A DNA stretch of 64,000 nt from Kondoa malvinella (GCA_039545315.1 BCIM01000008.1:883286-947285), one strand, 5' to 3'; counted from the first letter of the stretch, positions 32,609 to 45,173 are shown. Numbers and translations: made by a program. The notes: generated by a model not told the origin, from the sequence alone.

Positions 32609-32760
32609 TGAAGTCTTCGGGCGATCCACGTAGACTAGATATTTACGCGTCAAATTCTATCAGATGCTCGTGTCTGCCGCTTGTAGCAATACTGAGCCAA
32701 TTACGCGTCATTCACATCCTCTGCGAAACTTCATGCAGTCAATCTCGACGAGCTGCAACC

Positions 32761-35700
32761 ATGTCACAATTCGCTGCACGTTTCGCACAGTATCAGGATC
32801 CAGAGTCTGACGGTCCAGACAATGGCTTTGCCTTTGACATGCCTATGCCTACCGCAGGACAGCGAAGTCCGCTTGCAAGTGCTGAACCAAAAAAGGACGT
32901 CGAGATGGAACAGCCTGTCGACGACTCTGGCTATCTCGATGCTTCTGATGTACCAAAAGGCGACATGGAGAATACACAGCAGCAAGCGATGGAAATTGAA
33001 GAGGACGAGCTGGCTCCCTCTCCTGCCGTTTCTGTTGCTGTGGTGTCGAGCAATCCTGCCATGCCCAATGTACCTGCTATCTCTTCTATCCTTACGCCAA
33101 CTGCCCCCCAGCAAGAGCCAGAGCCAACTTTAGGCAGACTGAGCAATCGACCACCCCTCAAAATCCAGCCCAAACCTCGAGCGGATGCTTCTATGCTTGG
33201 ACCGGACAGACCACCTCGAGCTGATCCCTCGAGCGTCACTGCTGTCGCCAATGCTTCTATGCTGCCCCCTTCACGACCTTCGGGTCATGCTGAGCGATCC
33301 GCTACACCTCCCAATGTCTTTGCTCTACCCAAGCCATCTGCTTCTTCTCAAAGGTGAGCTATCTTGCTCTTAGTAGGTTGTCGCGTGACAAATTCGTATA
33401 CGCAGACTTGATTTCCGTAACTTGAAAGCTTCCCAATCATCCAATGCGCGTAATGCTTTCGCGGTCCCTAAGCTCTCCAGTGGCATCAACAAGAGCAATC
33501 TTGCAGCCACTACATCTGCTATGTCTACGACTATGTCTAGATCCCAGGCTTCTACCCGCACACTTCATAATTTGCCCGACGATACGCCCGCTCAAGCGCC
33601 AGCATCTGTCGGCATTCATGATCTTGCTCAGCCCCGGGCCAATGCTAGTCCCCAGCATGACTTTCCATTACTTGATGCCTCTTCATCATCGCGACCTAAC
33701 AGTCGTTCATCAGCTCAGCCTTTTGCCATACCCAAAGCTCCAGCACTACCGATTACGCAGACCCGCAAACCTCCCGCTGCGCCAAAGCTGAGCCAGATGA
33801 CAGGACGACAAAGCTCAGCAGCCTCTTCCAAACACACATCACCTCCTCGCAGTCCCCAGCCGCCTCGTAGCAGACCGACCAGCATCCCCAACGATTTTTT
33901 GGCAGCTTTCCTCCGCCACAAGACTGCTTCAGTCGCTCCAGAGGTACCGCGAAGTCGTTCTGGTCAATCTCAGGCTCCGTCTGATCCGGACACGGACGAC
34001 TGGAAAGGTATTATCGAGACTCAGATGAGGCAGATTGCTAGTCACACAAGCTTGAAGGAGAAGCTCAATGCAGCGGTGAGTAATTCTTGACTATTGGCAC
34101 CTGTTCGTCGCTCATTGTATGTGTAGCTGGATGAAAATGCTCGTTTGCGTGATGATCTTGCCCAAAAGGAGGATAAGATTGATCAACTCGATCAAGACAA
34201 GAGACAGATTGGCGCTCAAGCTGCGGAGAAAGTCAAGCAAGCACTCTACTCGTATGTTTCGTTTCATCCTTCTTGCATACGCCTCGCCTAATTCTGTTGC
34301 AAGAATGGAAACAATTCAAACTGAGAACGCTAACCTGAAAGACGAGCTTTCCGCTGAAATTGAGCGCTATCGAGATCTCTACAAAACGCAACTGGCAGAC
34401 ATCTTGAGCCAACGCGAAGAAATTGATCTGGCGATGAAAGGTCAGCGTTTGGTGTTTGTCTGTATGCTGGAGCTCACAACAGGAGTACAGAGCTGTCCTT
34501 CTACGTAGAAGGTGATGGTCGTGTAACCATCGAGCAGAATGAGGCTTCCCGCTTCGAGCTACTTCGAGACCAAGCAGAGATGATAGAAAGTCGTAAGGCT
34601 GCGCAACTGCTGTATCTGCCTCCATTCTGAAGTACGTTGACACAGAGCAACATGTCACGGCAATGCTCAGAGAACAGCTCGAGACCAAGATTGGCGAATT
34701 GACTGAACAGCGTGCCAGATGTGATCGCTTACAAAGCAAGATCGTTGGACCTGCAAACCATGCTACTGCTTTGGCCAAAAACATTGTCGAGCTGCAAAAT
34801 CAAGCGCAAATGGAGCAAGCAGCGTGGTCTCGTCGAAATACTGTTTTGCAATGTCAGTTGGTCAAGGTACAACATGAAAAGGCGGCTCTTGCCAGCCAGC
34901 TCGTGGCTGAACAATCCGAGTGCGCTATCTCGGCAGGTCTCATCTAGTTTAAGCTAAAAATGTGACAGACATCGTCAAATTGTCGAGCAATTGCAATCCA
35001 ATCTTGACGATGCGCAAAATACATCCAAAGACCTCGAGTCTGCCAACATCAAGCTCGTATCAGAGTGCGTCAGGTCTTCGATGGAAATGGCACTGGGCTG
35101 ACTATGCAACAGCATTGCTTCGCACCGCGCCGTGTCTTCAGGGACTATCAAGGATCTGGAGGCCTCGCAAACCAGCTTGCGCCATCTGCAAGAAGCCTGG
35201 GCAGAAGCCTCCGGCCTATACACCGAGTGAGCATCATGTGGCTCGAGGGCATGGCCACCTTTCTGAGCTATCACTCAGGTCATCTCGCCGCGCCAAAGAG
35301 CTCGAAGCTGATCAGCAAGAGTCTCGCAAAGCGATAAGACTCCTTGAACAGCGAAATGCAGTGCTTGACGCACAGTGAGTCTGTTCTGCCTGCTAGGTGC
35401 AAAGCTCACGCGGCAATGTATCCAGATGTGGCGCCATCCGATCCACATCCAGTCAAGCTCAGAACAAGGTCGAGCATTTGCAAGCTCGTGTGGCGGAATT
35501 GCAGCCTTTGGCGTCAGTGCTCTCTGCTTCCAGCACAACCTGAACTCACTTCTTGGTAGTGCTCGCGCGGATGAAGCTGACCATCTAGGGAAAGAGCTTG
35601 CAATGTCGAAGGAGGCCACAGAAAAGCTCAAAAGCCAACTGCAAGCTGAAGAGACTGCAAAAGCCGCCGCCTCAGCCAAAATCGAGATCCTGTCACAGAA

Positions 35701-37883
35701 CAACGCAGCTTTACAGCAGCGCTGCGAGCGTACTGTCGCACTGGAAAGCGAGTAAGTACGTCCGCTTTCCGTCTTCCACTCTAATGGCGTGTAAAGGAAT
35801 GCTGGCTTGAAGACGGCTCTTTCGGAAAAGACGCAGCGCCTTTCATCAGCAGAAGAGCAGATTAGCCAGCTAGAAGATGTATCGTACGTATTGGGGATCA
35901 GCTCCTTCCGCACGACCCGGCTCAGATCCAGCTGCAGGCACCAGCTCGCCGTCGTGACCAAGCAGAAAGATGATTTGGCCACCAAAGTTGAAGAGCTATC
36001 TGGCAAGCTACAGGAGATGTCACAAAGCGATGCAGATGCTGCAACACTGCACGAGCGAAATGCTACGCTCAAGCGCCGTATTGACGCACTATCAGCTGTA
36101 CAGACTGAGTTGGTAGTCTCGAGAAAGCCTTGGTCATACATTGATGCGCGTGAGTAGACTCGCGACTATGAAAGCTTTGATGGACGACAAGCAAGAGCGA
36201 CTCGATCAGGCTCAAGAGACCATCAAACAATTACAAATCCATCAAGGTCGAGCTGACGCTTTGGACAAGCAATGCCGCACCCTCCAGGAGTCACTCGAAG
36301 AGCAACGAAGCATAGTCAAGAGTCTTCGAGATGAGCTTGCCCAAGCCACAACGGAGACGGCAGTGACCCAGCAACTCGCCAAAGTTCGTCTCGACTCGCA
36401 AAACGATTGCTCCGCACGCTTGAGAGTCAGTAAGACGAAAATGTGATTACTCGAGCTCAATTATGCTGTCAGGTCTCTGAAGAAGCAAGAGAACAATTGG
36501 CAAGTCAGGCGCAAGATCTCCGTGCTCGGCTGTCCATCAATCAGCAGGACTTGCAGAAGAAGGATCAACAAATTCTCGCTGTCACCGAAAAGGCTGACGC
36601 GCTTATTCACTATGAGGAATTAGCCTCGCGGGTCCAGATCGAATGTGCTGTGCTGGAGACTCGATTGGAGGCAGAAGACAAGATCAAAAGCAGTCTACAG
36701 GCCAAGGTAAAGGTCGAGGATAGGTGAGTCTGACATAAATTGACTGCGTTGCCAGGTCACAAGTCTTGAACATGCCAACGAAAAAGCTGGCTATGATTTT
36801 GCTACCAGCAGATCGCAATTAGAAGATCACCTTGCGAATTTGATTGTTACCCAGACATCTATGCAGCAAGAGAAGACGGCGCTACAAGAGAAGCTGTCGA
36901 TTTTGCAAGCTGAAACGCAAGGCCGGTCTCAAGATCACGATCAGGTCCAACGTCTTACTCTGCAGCTCGCTGAGCTTGCTGCTCATCTCGATCAACGGAC
37001 AACCCAAGTTGATGCGTTAGAATCGCAAAAGCAAGAGCTGGAAGATCAGGTCATTCAACTGGGCGCGGAGGTTGCAAGTGCAAAGACAGCAGTAGCAGAG
37101 GCACAATCTAGCGCGCCAGCGATTTCATCAGAGGTATGCGATTATGCCTGTCTGAGACGATTATTCAGCCAGTGAACAGGAGCAAGAGAAACGCGATCGC
37201 AGTGTTCGACAAGGTAAAGTCAGCCTACGTTGCCGGTATACTGCCTGATGCCTGGGAAGCGACCATGCGCGAGGCAAAACAGCTTCACGACAAGGAGATT
37301 GCCTTGAAAGACAACGAGCTGAAGCGTCGACAAAACAAGATGGATAGTCTCACAGCAAAATTGACGTTGGTCACCAAGTAGGAGCCTTGCTTGTGTGCCG
37401 TGACGATTGCTCATGTAGTTTTAGTGAGCTCAATACTGCAAGAGGCAGTAATCGAAGAGGTATTGTCCATCGGGTGTGCTGTAAGAACTACGCTAAAAGT
37501 CGCAGCAGTCATTGCCCAGCAAGACGATCCCGCACCGGATGAAGCTTCCCAAAGCTTGGCGCCTCCGAAAGCTAGAGCTCTACCAGCGCAGTCTACCAAC
37601 AAAGCTGAGAAGCCCCTTGCTCAGTCCAGGCCAGCTGCTGCAGGCAACACCGAGTCTGAGCTGTCGGACATTGCGGATTTTTCGGACGAGGAAGAACAAA
37701 GCAAGGGCGCTACTTCGCAGGCCGGACCTCGAAAGCGTCGCAAGCCCAATGAAAGCGAAGAAACACAGTCGGAAGTCAGGACGCGAAAGGTCTGCAGAAA
37801 GCTCTATCTCACGGTGTTCACGCTGATTTGTCTGACAGCCGAGAGCGGCCTCATCGAAGGCTCAGAAGACTAAGAAGCGCTAG
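32761..37883 (+). CDS. Long coiled-coil protein with basic nuclear-type ends
   Basis: About 18-20 exons, starting at ATG 32761 (context ACCATGTC). Exon 1 (32761-33353) and exon 2 (33406-34075) are Pro/Ser/Ala-rich and disordered. Exons from 34127 to about 37380 encode an almost unbroken coiled coil (for example KDELSAEIERYRDLYKTQL, RQIVEQLQSNLDDAQ, LEQRNAVLDA, KVEELSGKLQEMSQ, SLEEQRSIVKSLRDELAQ). A tail with acidic DIADFSDEEEQS and basic GPRKRRKPN segments ends KAQKTKKR. No motor, PDZ or DNA-binding domain is visible. A nuclear, spindle or synaptonemal scaffold is a guess from composition only. Intron phases keep heptads in register; one intron (37134-37168) is only 35 nt. The 3' exons after 37380 are less certain. 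Confidence 0.8.
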
Positions 37884-38011
37884 TACTCTTTGTAGACTTT
37901 GCAATCAAGCCTTGACCGTTCCATGCGTGGTGCCTTTCATAGCAGAACCTCTCCAGACAAAGGATTGACGACTGGATGATGGGAAACACTGCATATGCAT
38001 GAAATACAACC

Positions 38012-40895
38012 TTATAACAGATGATAAGACCCAAAGTCCGCAGCCAATATACCTTTGAGAGATCCAGTCATCACTGCTTGAAAGTGCCGATGACTGCCAA
38101 CGATTCAAAAAGTACCTTTCAATCGAAGAATAACACTCACTGGTATCGGAGGCATATTTCGCAACCACTTTAGGGTCGTGCAACATCTGCGAAGGCATGT
38201 GAGTACAGTGGCAGCGCATCAAGGGGTGTAAAGCTAACGTTGAACTCCTGGATAGTCGCAAGCACGATATGAGCGAGACGTCTGAAGGCTGACAGCTACA
38301 ACTTACCTCACTACACTCCTTCCCGGCATAGAGCTGGATGGCCTTGGCACCTGTGAGACCGTATTCAATTGGCTGCACGTCGTATAAGAAGCAAATGCCC
38401 GACCTCCTGGGTGATCATTCTGGAAGCTGGTAACGTCGAGCACTTGACCATTCACAGCAACCCAGAGGTCATCCTTGGAATTATGTTTGGCAAGCTCGTC
38501 GAGGGATATTTCTCGAAGATCCTTCTTCTTTGGCAGGTTTTCCTCTGTTCCGTGTGGAATTTGCATCTTGGTGTCGCCTTCCGAAGGAGGTGGTGTAGTG
38601 TCTTGCTGATTGCCTTGCGAGCTTGAGGAAGAGCTAGTGACAGAAGGTTTGCCATCTTGGCCTGCCCACGAGAACTCGAGAGTAACGTTTTGCGAGTCTG
38701 GCTTGATGGTGATCTTGGTAGTAAGCTGGTTGGCTACTTGAGTCAGACGTTCTTGAGCCTGAGATGAGCCGACGGCGCCAGAGCTCATTTGATTCATGAG
38801 ATAGGCAGCGGCGCTGTCTGCGGCGACTCTTCCGAATACCACACAGCCGAGAAGAGAAGAACCTGGTACCGCGATGGCGCATGAGTAGAGCTCGTACTAT
38901 AGATGGTCTGCATTCACCTCCCAAGCGATTGGCTCCATGTACCTGCATGGTCATAAGTACTTGTCCAAAAGCTTGGCTGCCAGACCTACACCTCCTCCAA
39001 TTTCACCAGCTCCCCAGACACCTATGCGGAAGATACATCAGTCCTGTTGCATTGTCAAGGCGCGAAAGGCTTACCAGGGATGACCTTGCCATCAGTGTTG
39101 ATGATTCTCGAGTGTGGATCAATTTCGATGCCGCCCCTAGAGTATTCAAGCTTCAGTAATGAGGCTACGATTGGGACAAAGCGCGTGCATCGTATAGTGC
39201 AAGACAGGCTGCAGCGCTGTGTGAGAACATCCTTCATATTGCGGAGTTTTCTCTTACCTCCATCTGCGCAACGTAAAAAGTGTCGTTGGCAGTAGTCTTC
39301 CAGTTGTCAAAGAACTTCTTGCCGAAAGGATCCTTCTTGTTGCCTTGCGCGATTTCAGCATACTCTGCGTAGGTCTCTTCGAGCTTCTTGACTGGAACGC
39401 CCATTTCCTCCGAAAGACCCTTGTAGCCTTCTATCTTCTTCATCAAGCCACGTCCGGTGCTACAAATGACAGTCAGCATTAGTTGAGATAAAGGTGAGAT
39501 AGACGCACTAATGCTTGCAGTGCCATTCAATGTCCTTGGAAGCTTCGGTGCCAAGAATCAGCCTGACAAGAGATTTTTCTTTGGGAAGCCCAAAGATGCA
39601 GCCAGTAACATAGTCGCGATGGCCGAGCTCATCGCAGAAACGTTCTCCGGCGCCGTTCAACAGAATACCTTAACAAAATCGTCAGATCCAATTTATCTCA
39701 GGAAGATTACTACTAACCACCGGCACCACGCAAAGCCTCGGCAGCCAAGAACTTGACCTTCGAGTCGGGCTCTTTGGGATCAATGAGACCAGTAGGGTGA
39801 ACTTGAACTTTCTCGAGATCAATCGGCCGTCCGCCAATTTTCATCAGCATCTTCAGACCATCACCAGTGCAGTGCTCTCCATTGGTAGTCGATAGAGGGA
39901 GCGTGTCTGGACGATGCTTGGCTCTGAAAGAGATGTCAGTAGAGGCCAAAGTTGGGAATTAAGAGCGACATACAGAAGACCGTCTTTGTCAAAGTCTGCA
40001 GCGTAACCTCCGGTAGCAAGCTATCGCTAGCATCAGTGCCATGGTCTGCCTGAGCTGAAAGAACGAACAATGACAGGTCCACGAGCGATCTTTTCTTCGC
40101 CCTTCAGCAGGTATTTGCAGCCAACAACAGCGCCGTTCTCCACGATGAGCTCTTTGACGTCAGCCTTCTTCCTATTGACGCGAAGCACGTCAGATCCCGC
40201 AAAAGAGCCCTGGAAGTCAGCACTTACAAGATTTCCATTCGCTTTGGGTCCGTCTCCGCCAATTCTTCGAGCTTCTCCATCAAAGCGTAGGTAATCTCCA
40301 TTCCAGGGAATTGAGCTGTTCCCCTATGTGTTCTAGGCTGAGAGTGACCACCCAAGCGACCGAGTTTGGTCATCTTGAGGTTGAAAGCATCTTCGAGCCA
40401 GTCTACGGCTTCACCAGAGCGACCAGTAAGGACTTGAATCAGGTCATCGCGAGCTAGTTCTCGGGCCTGATATCAATTGTAAGCGGGATCCGTATAATCG
40501 AGAATAAGAACGTACACTCTTCTTGGTGTCTTCAAAGAAAATGGCTTTCGAGTCTGCAATGCCCTGGTCGCCTTGAGTACGTGTACCGGCTCCGTTGATG
40601 CCTGGGAGGTCCGCATGATCAGCCAGCTCAACATATCAGGCCGTATTAGACCTACCTGAAGTCGCTTTGGTAGAGTTGCCACCTTTGACGCTGTCAGCGC
40701 GGCTTCTATCTTATACACCGTAGGCCTACCGTGGAAACCATTCTTGTCCAAATGCAAGACGCTATTTTCCCATTATCAGCTCGCGGACTAATAACGTTAG
40801 GGGAATGCGACTCACCTGGCTCCGCGTTCGTAGAGCGTGTGAGCAGCAGATAGACCGGCCAGACCGCCTCCGACAACGATAACGCGAGATGACAT
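38012..40895 (-). CDS. Soluble fumarate reductase with C-terminal cytochrome b5 domain
   Basis: About 19 minus-strand exons from 40895 (MSSRVIVVGGGLAGLSAAHT) to 38012. The N-terminal Rossmann FAD motif GGGLAGLSAA is followed by GGNSTKATSGINGAGTRTQ, LGRLGGHSQPRTHRG, TGDGLKMLMKIGG, VQVHPTG, LAAEALRGAGGILLNG, RFCDELGHRDYVT and the closing GGVHGANRLGG, all features of Osm1/Frd1 fumarate reductases. These use FADH2/FMNH2 to reduce fumarate to succinate and recycle NADH without quinones. A cytochrome b5 domain follows at the C-terminus, with heme-His motif DHPGG and AIQLYAGKE. Catalytic Arg/His residues are present. The b5 domain includes a 9-nt exon (38247-38239), and one intron (39188-39137) starts GC. 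An upstream ATG frame (to 41108) is probably untranslated leader. Confidence 0.94.
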
Positions 40896-41753
40896 TGCTA
40901 CAAATGAGAGAGATTTGATAGGCTTGTGAAATATAGTCAACGTGATTGGCGGCCGAATCAAGGATGTAGACCCACTGCGCTGCTTGTAGTGTATATGTAT
41001 CAAAAGGCCTATAGTAAGTGAGAAGAGAGTAAAGAGCTGTTTTGAGCGGAGTCGTGGAGAAAAGGAGAAAGTGTGGAGAAGGTGCAGCTCAGGTCGGAAG
41101 GTGATCACGAAGGTGAAGTCCCGGTTAGGATGTTACCGAAGAGTTTCAAAATAGCTATCTACAGGGCTGTACAGGCGCCTTGGATTCCGCTTCTGCAGCT
41201 TTCCCACTGCTGTAGCTACGGACACGCCAGACAACACCATCGCTTGCCGATTGTTGGCTTAAACGGCTGGCTGAACTGACAGCTCCGACAAGCACAGCGA
41301 AGCAAGCACACAGAGACGCAAGGGAGAAGCAGTGCTCCTCAGTCATACGACTATTGCTGACTTGCCAGATGGTCTTCACCAAGGAGAAAATGAAAGCACG
41401 TGAATTAGACATAACATGCGGGGAGATTCCACTCAGGCAGACAGCTGTGAAGAGAACAAAGAGAACACGATAGGATGTGCTCCCTAGCACGCAGAACACG
41501 CAACCAAAAGAGAGATCTGGTAGACTATTCCAGTCCAGATGCGTTCACCGATAAGCGATCGCGATTTGCAAGCAAAGAAAGAAAGAAAGCGCTGATACAA
41601 TTCAAGATAAGATGTCTTGCATAAGCTGAGCAGTCGATAAGCAGCCTGTGCGATTCGGAGTGATCTGCTTCGATCAAAACAAGTCACGTCATCGTTGATC
41701 ACGAACCACCAGTCAAACCCTCAATCCGTTCCCCAAGACACGCGTAGAGCAAT
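40896..41753. other. Divergent intergenic region
   Basis: 858 bp between the fumarate reductase start (minus) and the HVA1-like start (plus). Frames on the minus strand are short and hydrophobic without motifs; part is probably the fumarate reductase leader. No gene can be supported. Confidence 0.45.
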
Positions 41754-42135
41754 ATGAGCGAAGAATTAAAGAAAGGAGATGAAGTTAGCTGGAACTGGGG
41801 CAGTAGGTAAAGGATCTTATGATGGGAAGACGATGTTGATGATTGATTGCAGGTGGTCAGCCAAGCGGAGAAGTACAAGCGGTAGTACCAGACACGCATA
41901 CGATCGAATCCAAGAATGGGAAAGAGATCAAGAGTAAGTTCACTGCTAGAAGATAGTCGATGTGGTCTGATGCATTCCGACAGAGAAAGGCACTGAAGAC
42001 AACCCAGCAGTAGAGATCAAGCAGGACAATGGCAATCCCGTGTTGAAGAAGTTGAGCTTTCCTTCGATCGACAGAGCCAAGCTGACGGCTGAGAACAGAG
42101 CTTCCGAGTTGAACGAAGTCGAGACGGAAGAATAG
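41754..42135 (+). CDS. HVA1/TUDOR-domain small protein
   Basis: Three exons: 41754-41802, 41853-41933, 41984-42135; about 93 residues. The start MSEELKKGDEVSWNWGSG is the typical opening of the hypervirulence-associated TUDOR domain family (small SH3-like barrel), followed by SGEVQAVVPDTHTIESKNGK and DNPAVEIKQDNGNPVLKK. These small proteins are common in fungi and bacteria; a nucleic acid or peptide binding role is assumed for the Tudor-like barrel but not proven. Full family length is present. It converges with the C2H2 gene at 42251, 115 bp away. Confidence 0.86.
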
Positions 42136-42250
42136 GCCACTCTCTTGTACAAAAGAATCGAAAGCAATTTCAGTATCTCTAAACCCAAAGTAATGTACAA
42201 GAAAAATGCTGGCCTTGCGCTCAACATATCGAAAAAATGCGACATCCACT

Positions 42251-42958
42251 TCAACAATCGCTGCCGGCCTTTTCCGTTGAGCTGACAGAGTCTATGAGAT
42301 TACATGAGCGACACAATAGTACCGAATTGATGAACTCACTGGACACGCCGCCTGGACCAGGGCACCTGTTTGGCACCTCGACGTGACGATCTCTATCGTG
42401 CTTGCGCTTGAATGACTTGTCGCAAGCGGGACATGTGCTGTATCATATGCTCAGATGATACTGATTCGAAAAGCACAGAGACTCACTAGAGTCGTTTGTT
42501 CAAATGAACCTGCTCATGATGCGCCGTCACATTCGACAACTTTTCATTGCTGAATTCACATCGTACAGCAGGACAATGATGCATGTCCACATTCGCTCCA
42601 GGCTGGGCATGATTTCGAGGTGACTTTCTCAGTTTGATGGTTGGCTTGGATTTTGCAAAAGCCTCCATTTCCTTCAGCCAAGCGGGCGGTTCGGATGACA
42701 AGTCGATCGGAGAGGTGTAGGTAGATTGAAGATGAGGAGGAACGATAGCATAGCCAAGAGTTGAGCCGTTGTAGACCATTGGAGAGATGTACTTGTCGCT
42801 CGGCAGTATTGCATTGAGATCTCGGTCGGCGCACGAGGTGTCAGCCTGTGGTATTTGAGTGAGGCTGTAGATGCGTGCCGTATCAGGCTGACCTGCATTT
42901 CCTCGGGAGCGACATCTTCGACGGCCGGGAGAATTTCGATTTCACGACAAGATACCAT
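42251..42958 (-). CDS. C2H2 zinc finger protein
   Basis: Four minus-strand exons: 42958-42893, 42845-42487, 42437-42340, 42291-42251. The start MVSCREIEILPAVEDV has context GCCATGG. The C-terminal half carries two C2H2 fingers: CPAVRCEFSNEKLSNVTAHHEQVH and, across an intron, TCPACDKSFKRKHDRDRHVEV with a Pro/Gly/Cys tail. The first half is disordered and Pro/Ser-rich. This is the layout of many basidiomycete regulators with two C-terminal fingers. Target unknown. An upstream in-frame ATG near 43003 would add a short hydrophobic N-terminus and is less likely. Confidence 0.76.
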
Positions 42959-43139
42959 GGCAGCAGCGAGCGGGTAGTAAATAGAGAGAGAGAAGAGCTC
43001 CATGATGCGCGACAGAACAGGAGAAAGCGCCAAAACACACAGTCATGCGAGGTCTGAGGGCCATTCAAGCATCGAAGGAACTTTGCAGATGTCTTCGAAC
43101 AAGGTTTGGACGGCCTGCTCGTGAGGGCAACGTCGATCT

Positions 43140-43503
43140 GCTTTCACTATCACATTCACCGCAAGCTCTTCCTCGATTCTTGGCTATTTCAGTCGTGTTT
43201 GCTCAGCGACCAGGCAACGCGTTTCTCTTGATGTTCGTTCTCTTCGAACTCGTCCTGTGGCCTTTTGTATCCTGTGTTGTCACTCGTGTGCAGATTGCTT
43301 GGTGCTCGACCGTTGAAGAGCTGCTCAAGAGCTGGCTTTTTCCCCTTCTTTGTGTCAACGCCGCCTTGACCCTCTCTGTATATTTTTCTAGCAGACATTG
43401 AGCTGTCCAGTGTCCAAATGCCTTGCAGTGCTGCATACGTTGTAATGCCTCTGCTGCTTAGCCTGTAGCCTTGTTCACTGCCTTCCATGCTGCATGATGC
43501 CAT
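43140..43503 (-). CDS. Possible CCHC zinc-knuckle (ZCCHC10-like) gene or remnant
   Basis: One minus-strand frame (about 43440-43400) encodes MQHCKAFGHWTAQC, very close to the CxxC-x3-GHW-x4-C knuckle of ZCCHC10-type proteins, but the first Cys position holds Met. A neighbouring frame continues with a Lys-rich stretch (KKGKKPALEQLFNG). An acceptor (GCAG) just before the His-Cys codons could supply the missing Cys from an upstream exon, but I found none that fits. It could be an intact small gene with an unseen first exon or a decayed copy. No start is proposed with confidence. Confidence 0.35.
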
Positions 43504-43696
43504 CGGCTGGCTACCTAATGCTTGCGCCTTGCATTAGCACACTGGGCACTCTATGGTGCTCCGTGCAAGAGCAATGAAGTCACAAGCCTACGAAATGGGC
43601 ATCAGGTAAGCGAGCGTGTAAGCATTTTTCCGCTTCCGCTCTCCACCTCTTGCCTGGTCAGCATCTTTACTCATCAACCGTGTACTTAAAGTCAAA

Positions 43697-44782
43697 ATGT
43701 CGCCATCTTCTCTTCTTTCACTACCACCGCTCCAACGAATACAATTTCTCAAGTTAAACAAACCATCCTCATTGCTGGCGCAACTGGCAACACCGGCCGC
43801 GAGGTCTGCAAGACCCTCTCTGAGTCTTTCCCAAATGGCGAATGTAAGCTCTTAACCTGTAATGAGTGTCTGCGTCCTGACTAACGCACACTTGTAAAGA
43901 CCGCCTCCTAGCTCTCACTCGAAGCAAGAATTCCGATGCTGCTAAAGCTCTGTCTGACTTCAAAGGCGTGGAGGTTGAAGAGATGGATTGGAGCGACATT
44001 GTTTGTGACTGGTTAAAGGAGAGGAACGTGATCAGAGCCTTCATCGGTAAGCATCGCATTGCTCACATTGGATTCGCTTAACATTGCTTACTCAGCTCCT
44101 GCTAATGGTCCTCCTCATTTCCTCAACGAGTCTCAATTCCACCTCGCCTGCTTACAAGCTGGTGTCGAACACGTTGTTCGGACTTCAACAACCGCATGCG
44201 TCGTCAAAATCGATTCGCCAGTCTTTTTACGGAAGGACTCACGCTGCCATCGAAAACATCCTCGATTCACCTCAGTACAAGAAGCTCGCTTTCACTTCTT
44301 TTCAGCCTGCCATTTTCCATTCCTTCTTCTCTGCAAGTGGTGTAGACTGGATCAAGCACTACAAGAAGACTGGCGAGAAGAAGCTGCTCAAGATCACGTC
44401 TGACGAGCATGTCGGCGTAGCAGTCATTGAACCAGCCGATGTCGGCCGCATCGCTGGTCTGCTCCTCGCTCAAAAAGACTTCAGCCCTTACAACGGAGCC
44501 AAACTTGTTCTCGGCGGACCAGAAGATGTGACTGGTGCGGATGTAAAGAAGCTGGTTGAGAAGTTTGCTGGCACAACAGTCGACCAGGTGGAATACAGGA
44601 ACGCTGAATGGTTGGAAGCGACCGGCAATCCACCCAAGTACACCAGATCTCTCTTCTTTTCCGTCAAGACTCTTTGGGACGGTCTGGTCTCCAAGAAGAA
44701 CATGCTTACCTCTCAGCAAGCTATGGATCTGGCAGCACCGAAAGGTACTTTGGAACAGGCAATGAAGGAGATGCTCGCATAG
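43697..44782 (+). pseudogene. NmrA-like NAD(P)-binding reductase, frame-disrupted
   Basis: Exons end at 43843, run 43900-44046 and 44096-44782. The product has the NAD(P) motif TILIAGATGNTGREV, then APANGPPHFLNE, GVEHVVRTSTTA, SFQPAIFHSFF, VAVIEPADVGRIAG and a full C-terminus ending EQAMKEMLA, as in NmrA/HSCARG-like sensors and isoflavone reductase-like enzymes. Two problems argue for a broken gene or sequence error. First, the T run at 44224-44228 holds one base too many: the frame reading DSPVF must step by one to continue YGRTHAAIENI. Second, the frame of the GATGNTG motif has no ATG before an upstream in-frame TAA; the only nearby ATG (43697) is one base out of frame. Both faults lie in otherwise conserved sequence. 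Confidence 0.78.
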
Positions 44783-45173
44783 TGATAGCATGGTGAGCTT
44801 CATGTGCCAGTCGATCTGTACCTTGACTGACCAAGCGTAGTGTATTCACGGTGCATCAGCTTGGCTCAATCTATTTCCCTTTGTACACTTGCAATGATCA
44901 GTCTTCATGTCCACGCCTCGCTGCTTGTTTCTGTCGCGTCAAAATGTTTCGTGCTTATATCGGAGCTGTTTTTCATAAGATTACATGGTACGAGATTGGG
45001 TTATCCTACGACAGCATTCAATACATCCCAACACACAAAGAACCGAGAGCGAGAGCATGGACGAGGATCGCATAGAGAGCATCTGAACCACGTCAGTCGT
45101 TCCGTGACCAGCCGGCAGAGTCAGTGGCTTACAATCATGTATTATCACCGAAGGCAAATGGTCGAAATGACAT
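44783..45173. other. Convergent intergenic region
   Basis: 391 bp between the NmrA-like gene (plus) and the proposed 3' end of the C2H2 gene (minus). No gene or repeat is recognised. Confidence 0.45.

Noticed and set aside
35275..36141. 288-codon minus-strand frame
   Set aside because: Antisense to coiled-coil exons whose splice sites and heptads are consistent on the plus strand.
40812..41108. N-terminal extension of the fumarate reductase from an upstream ATG
   Set aside because: The added residues are hydrophobic and Ser/Thr-rich without a targeting pattern and precede the canonical start MSSRVIVVGGG; probably leader sequence.
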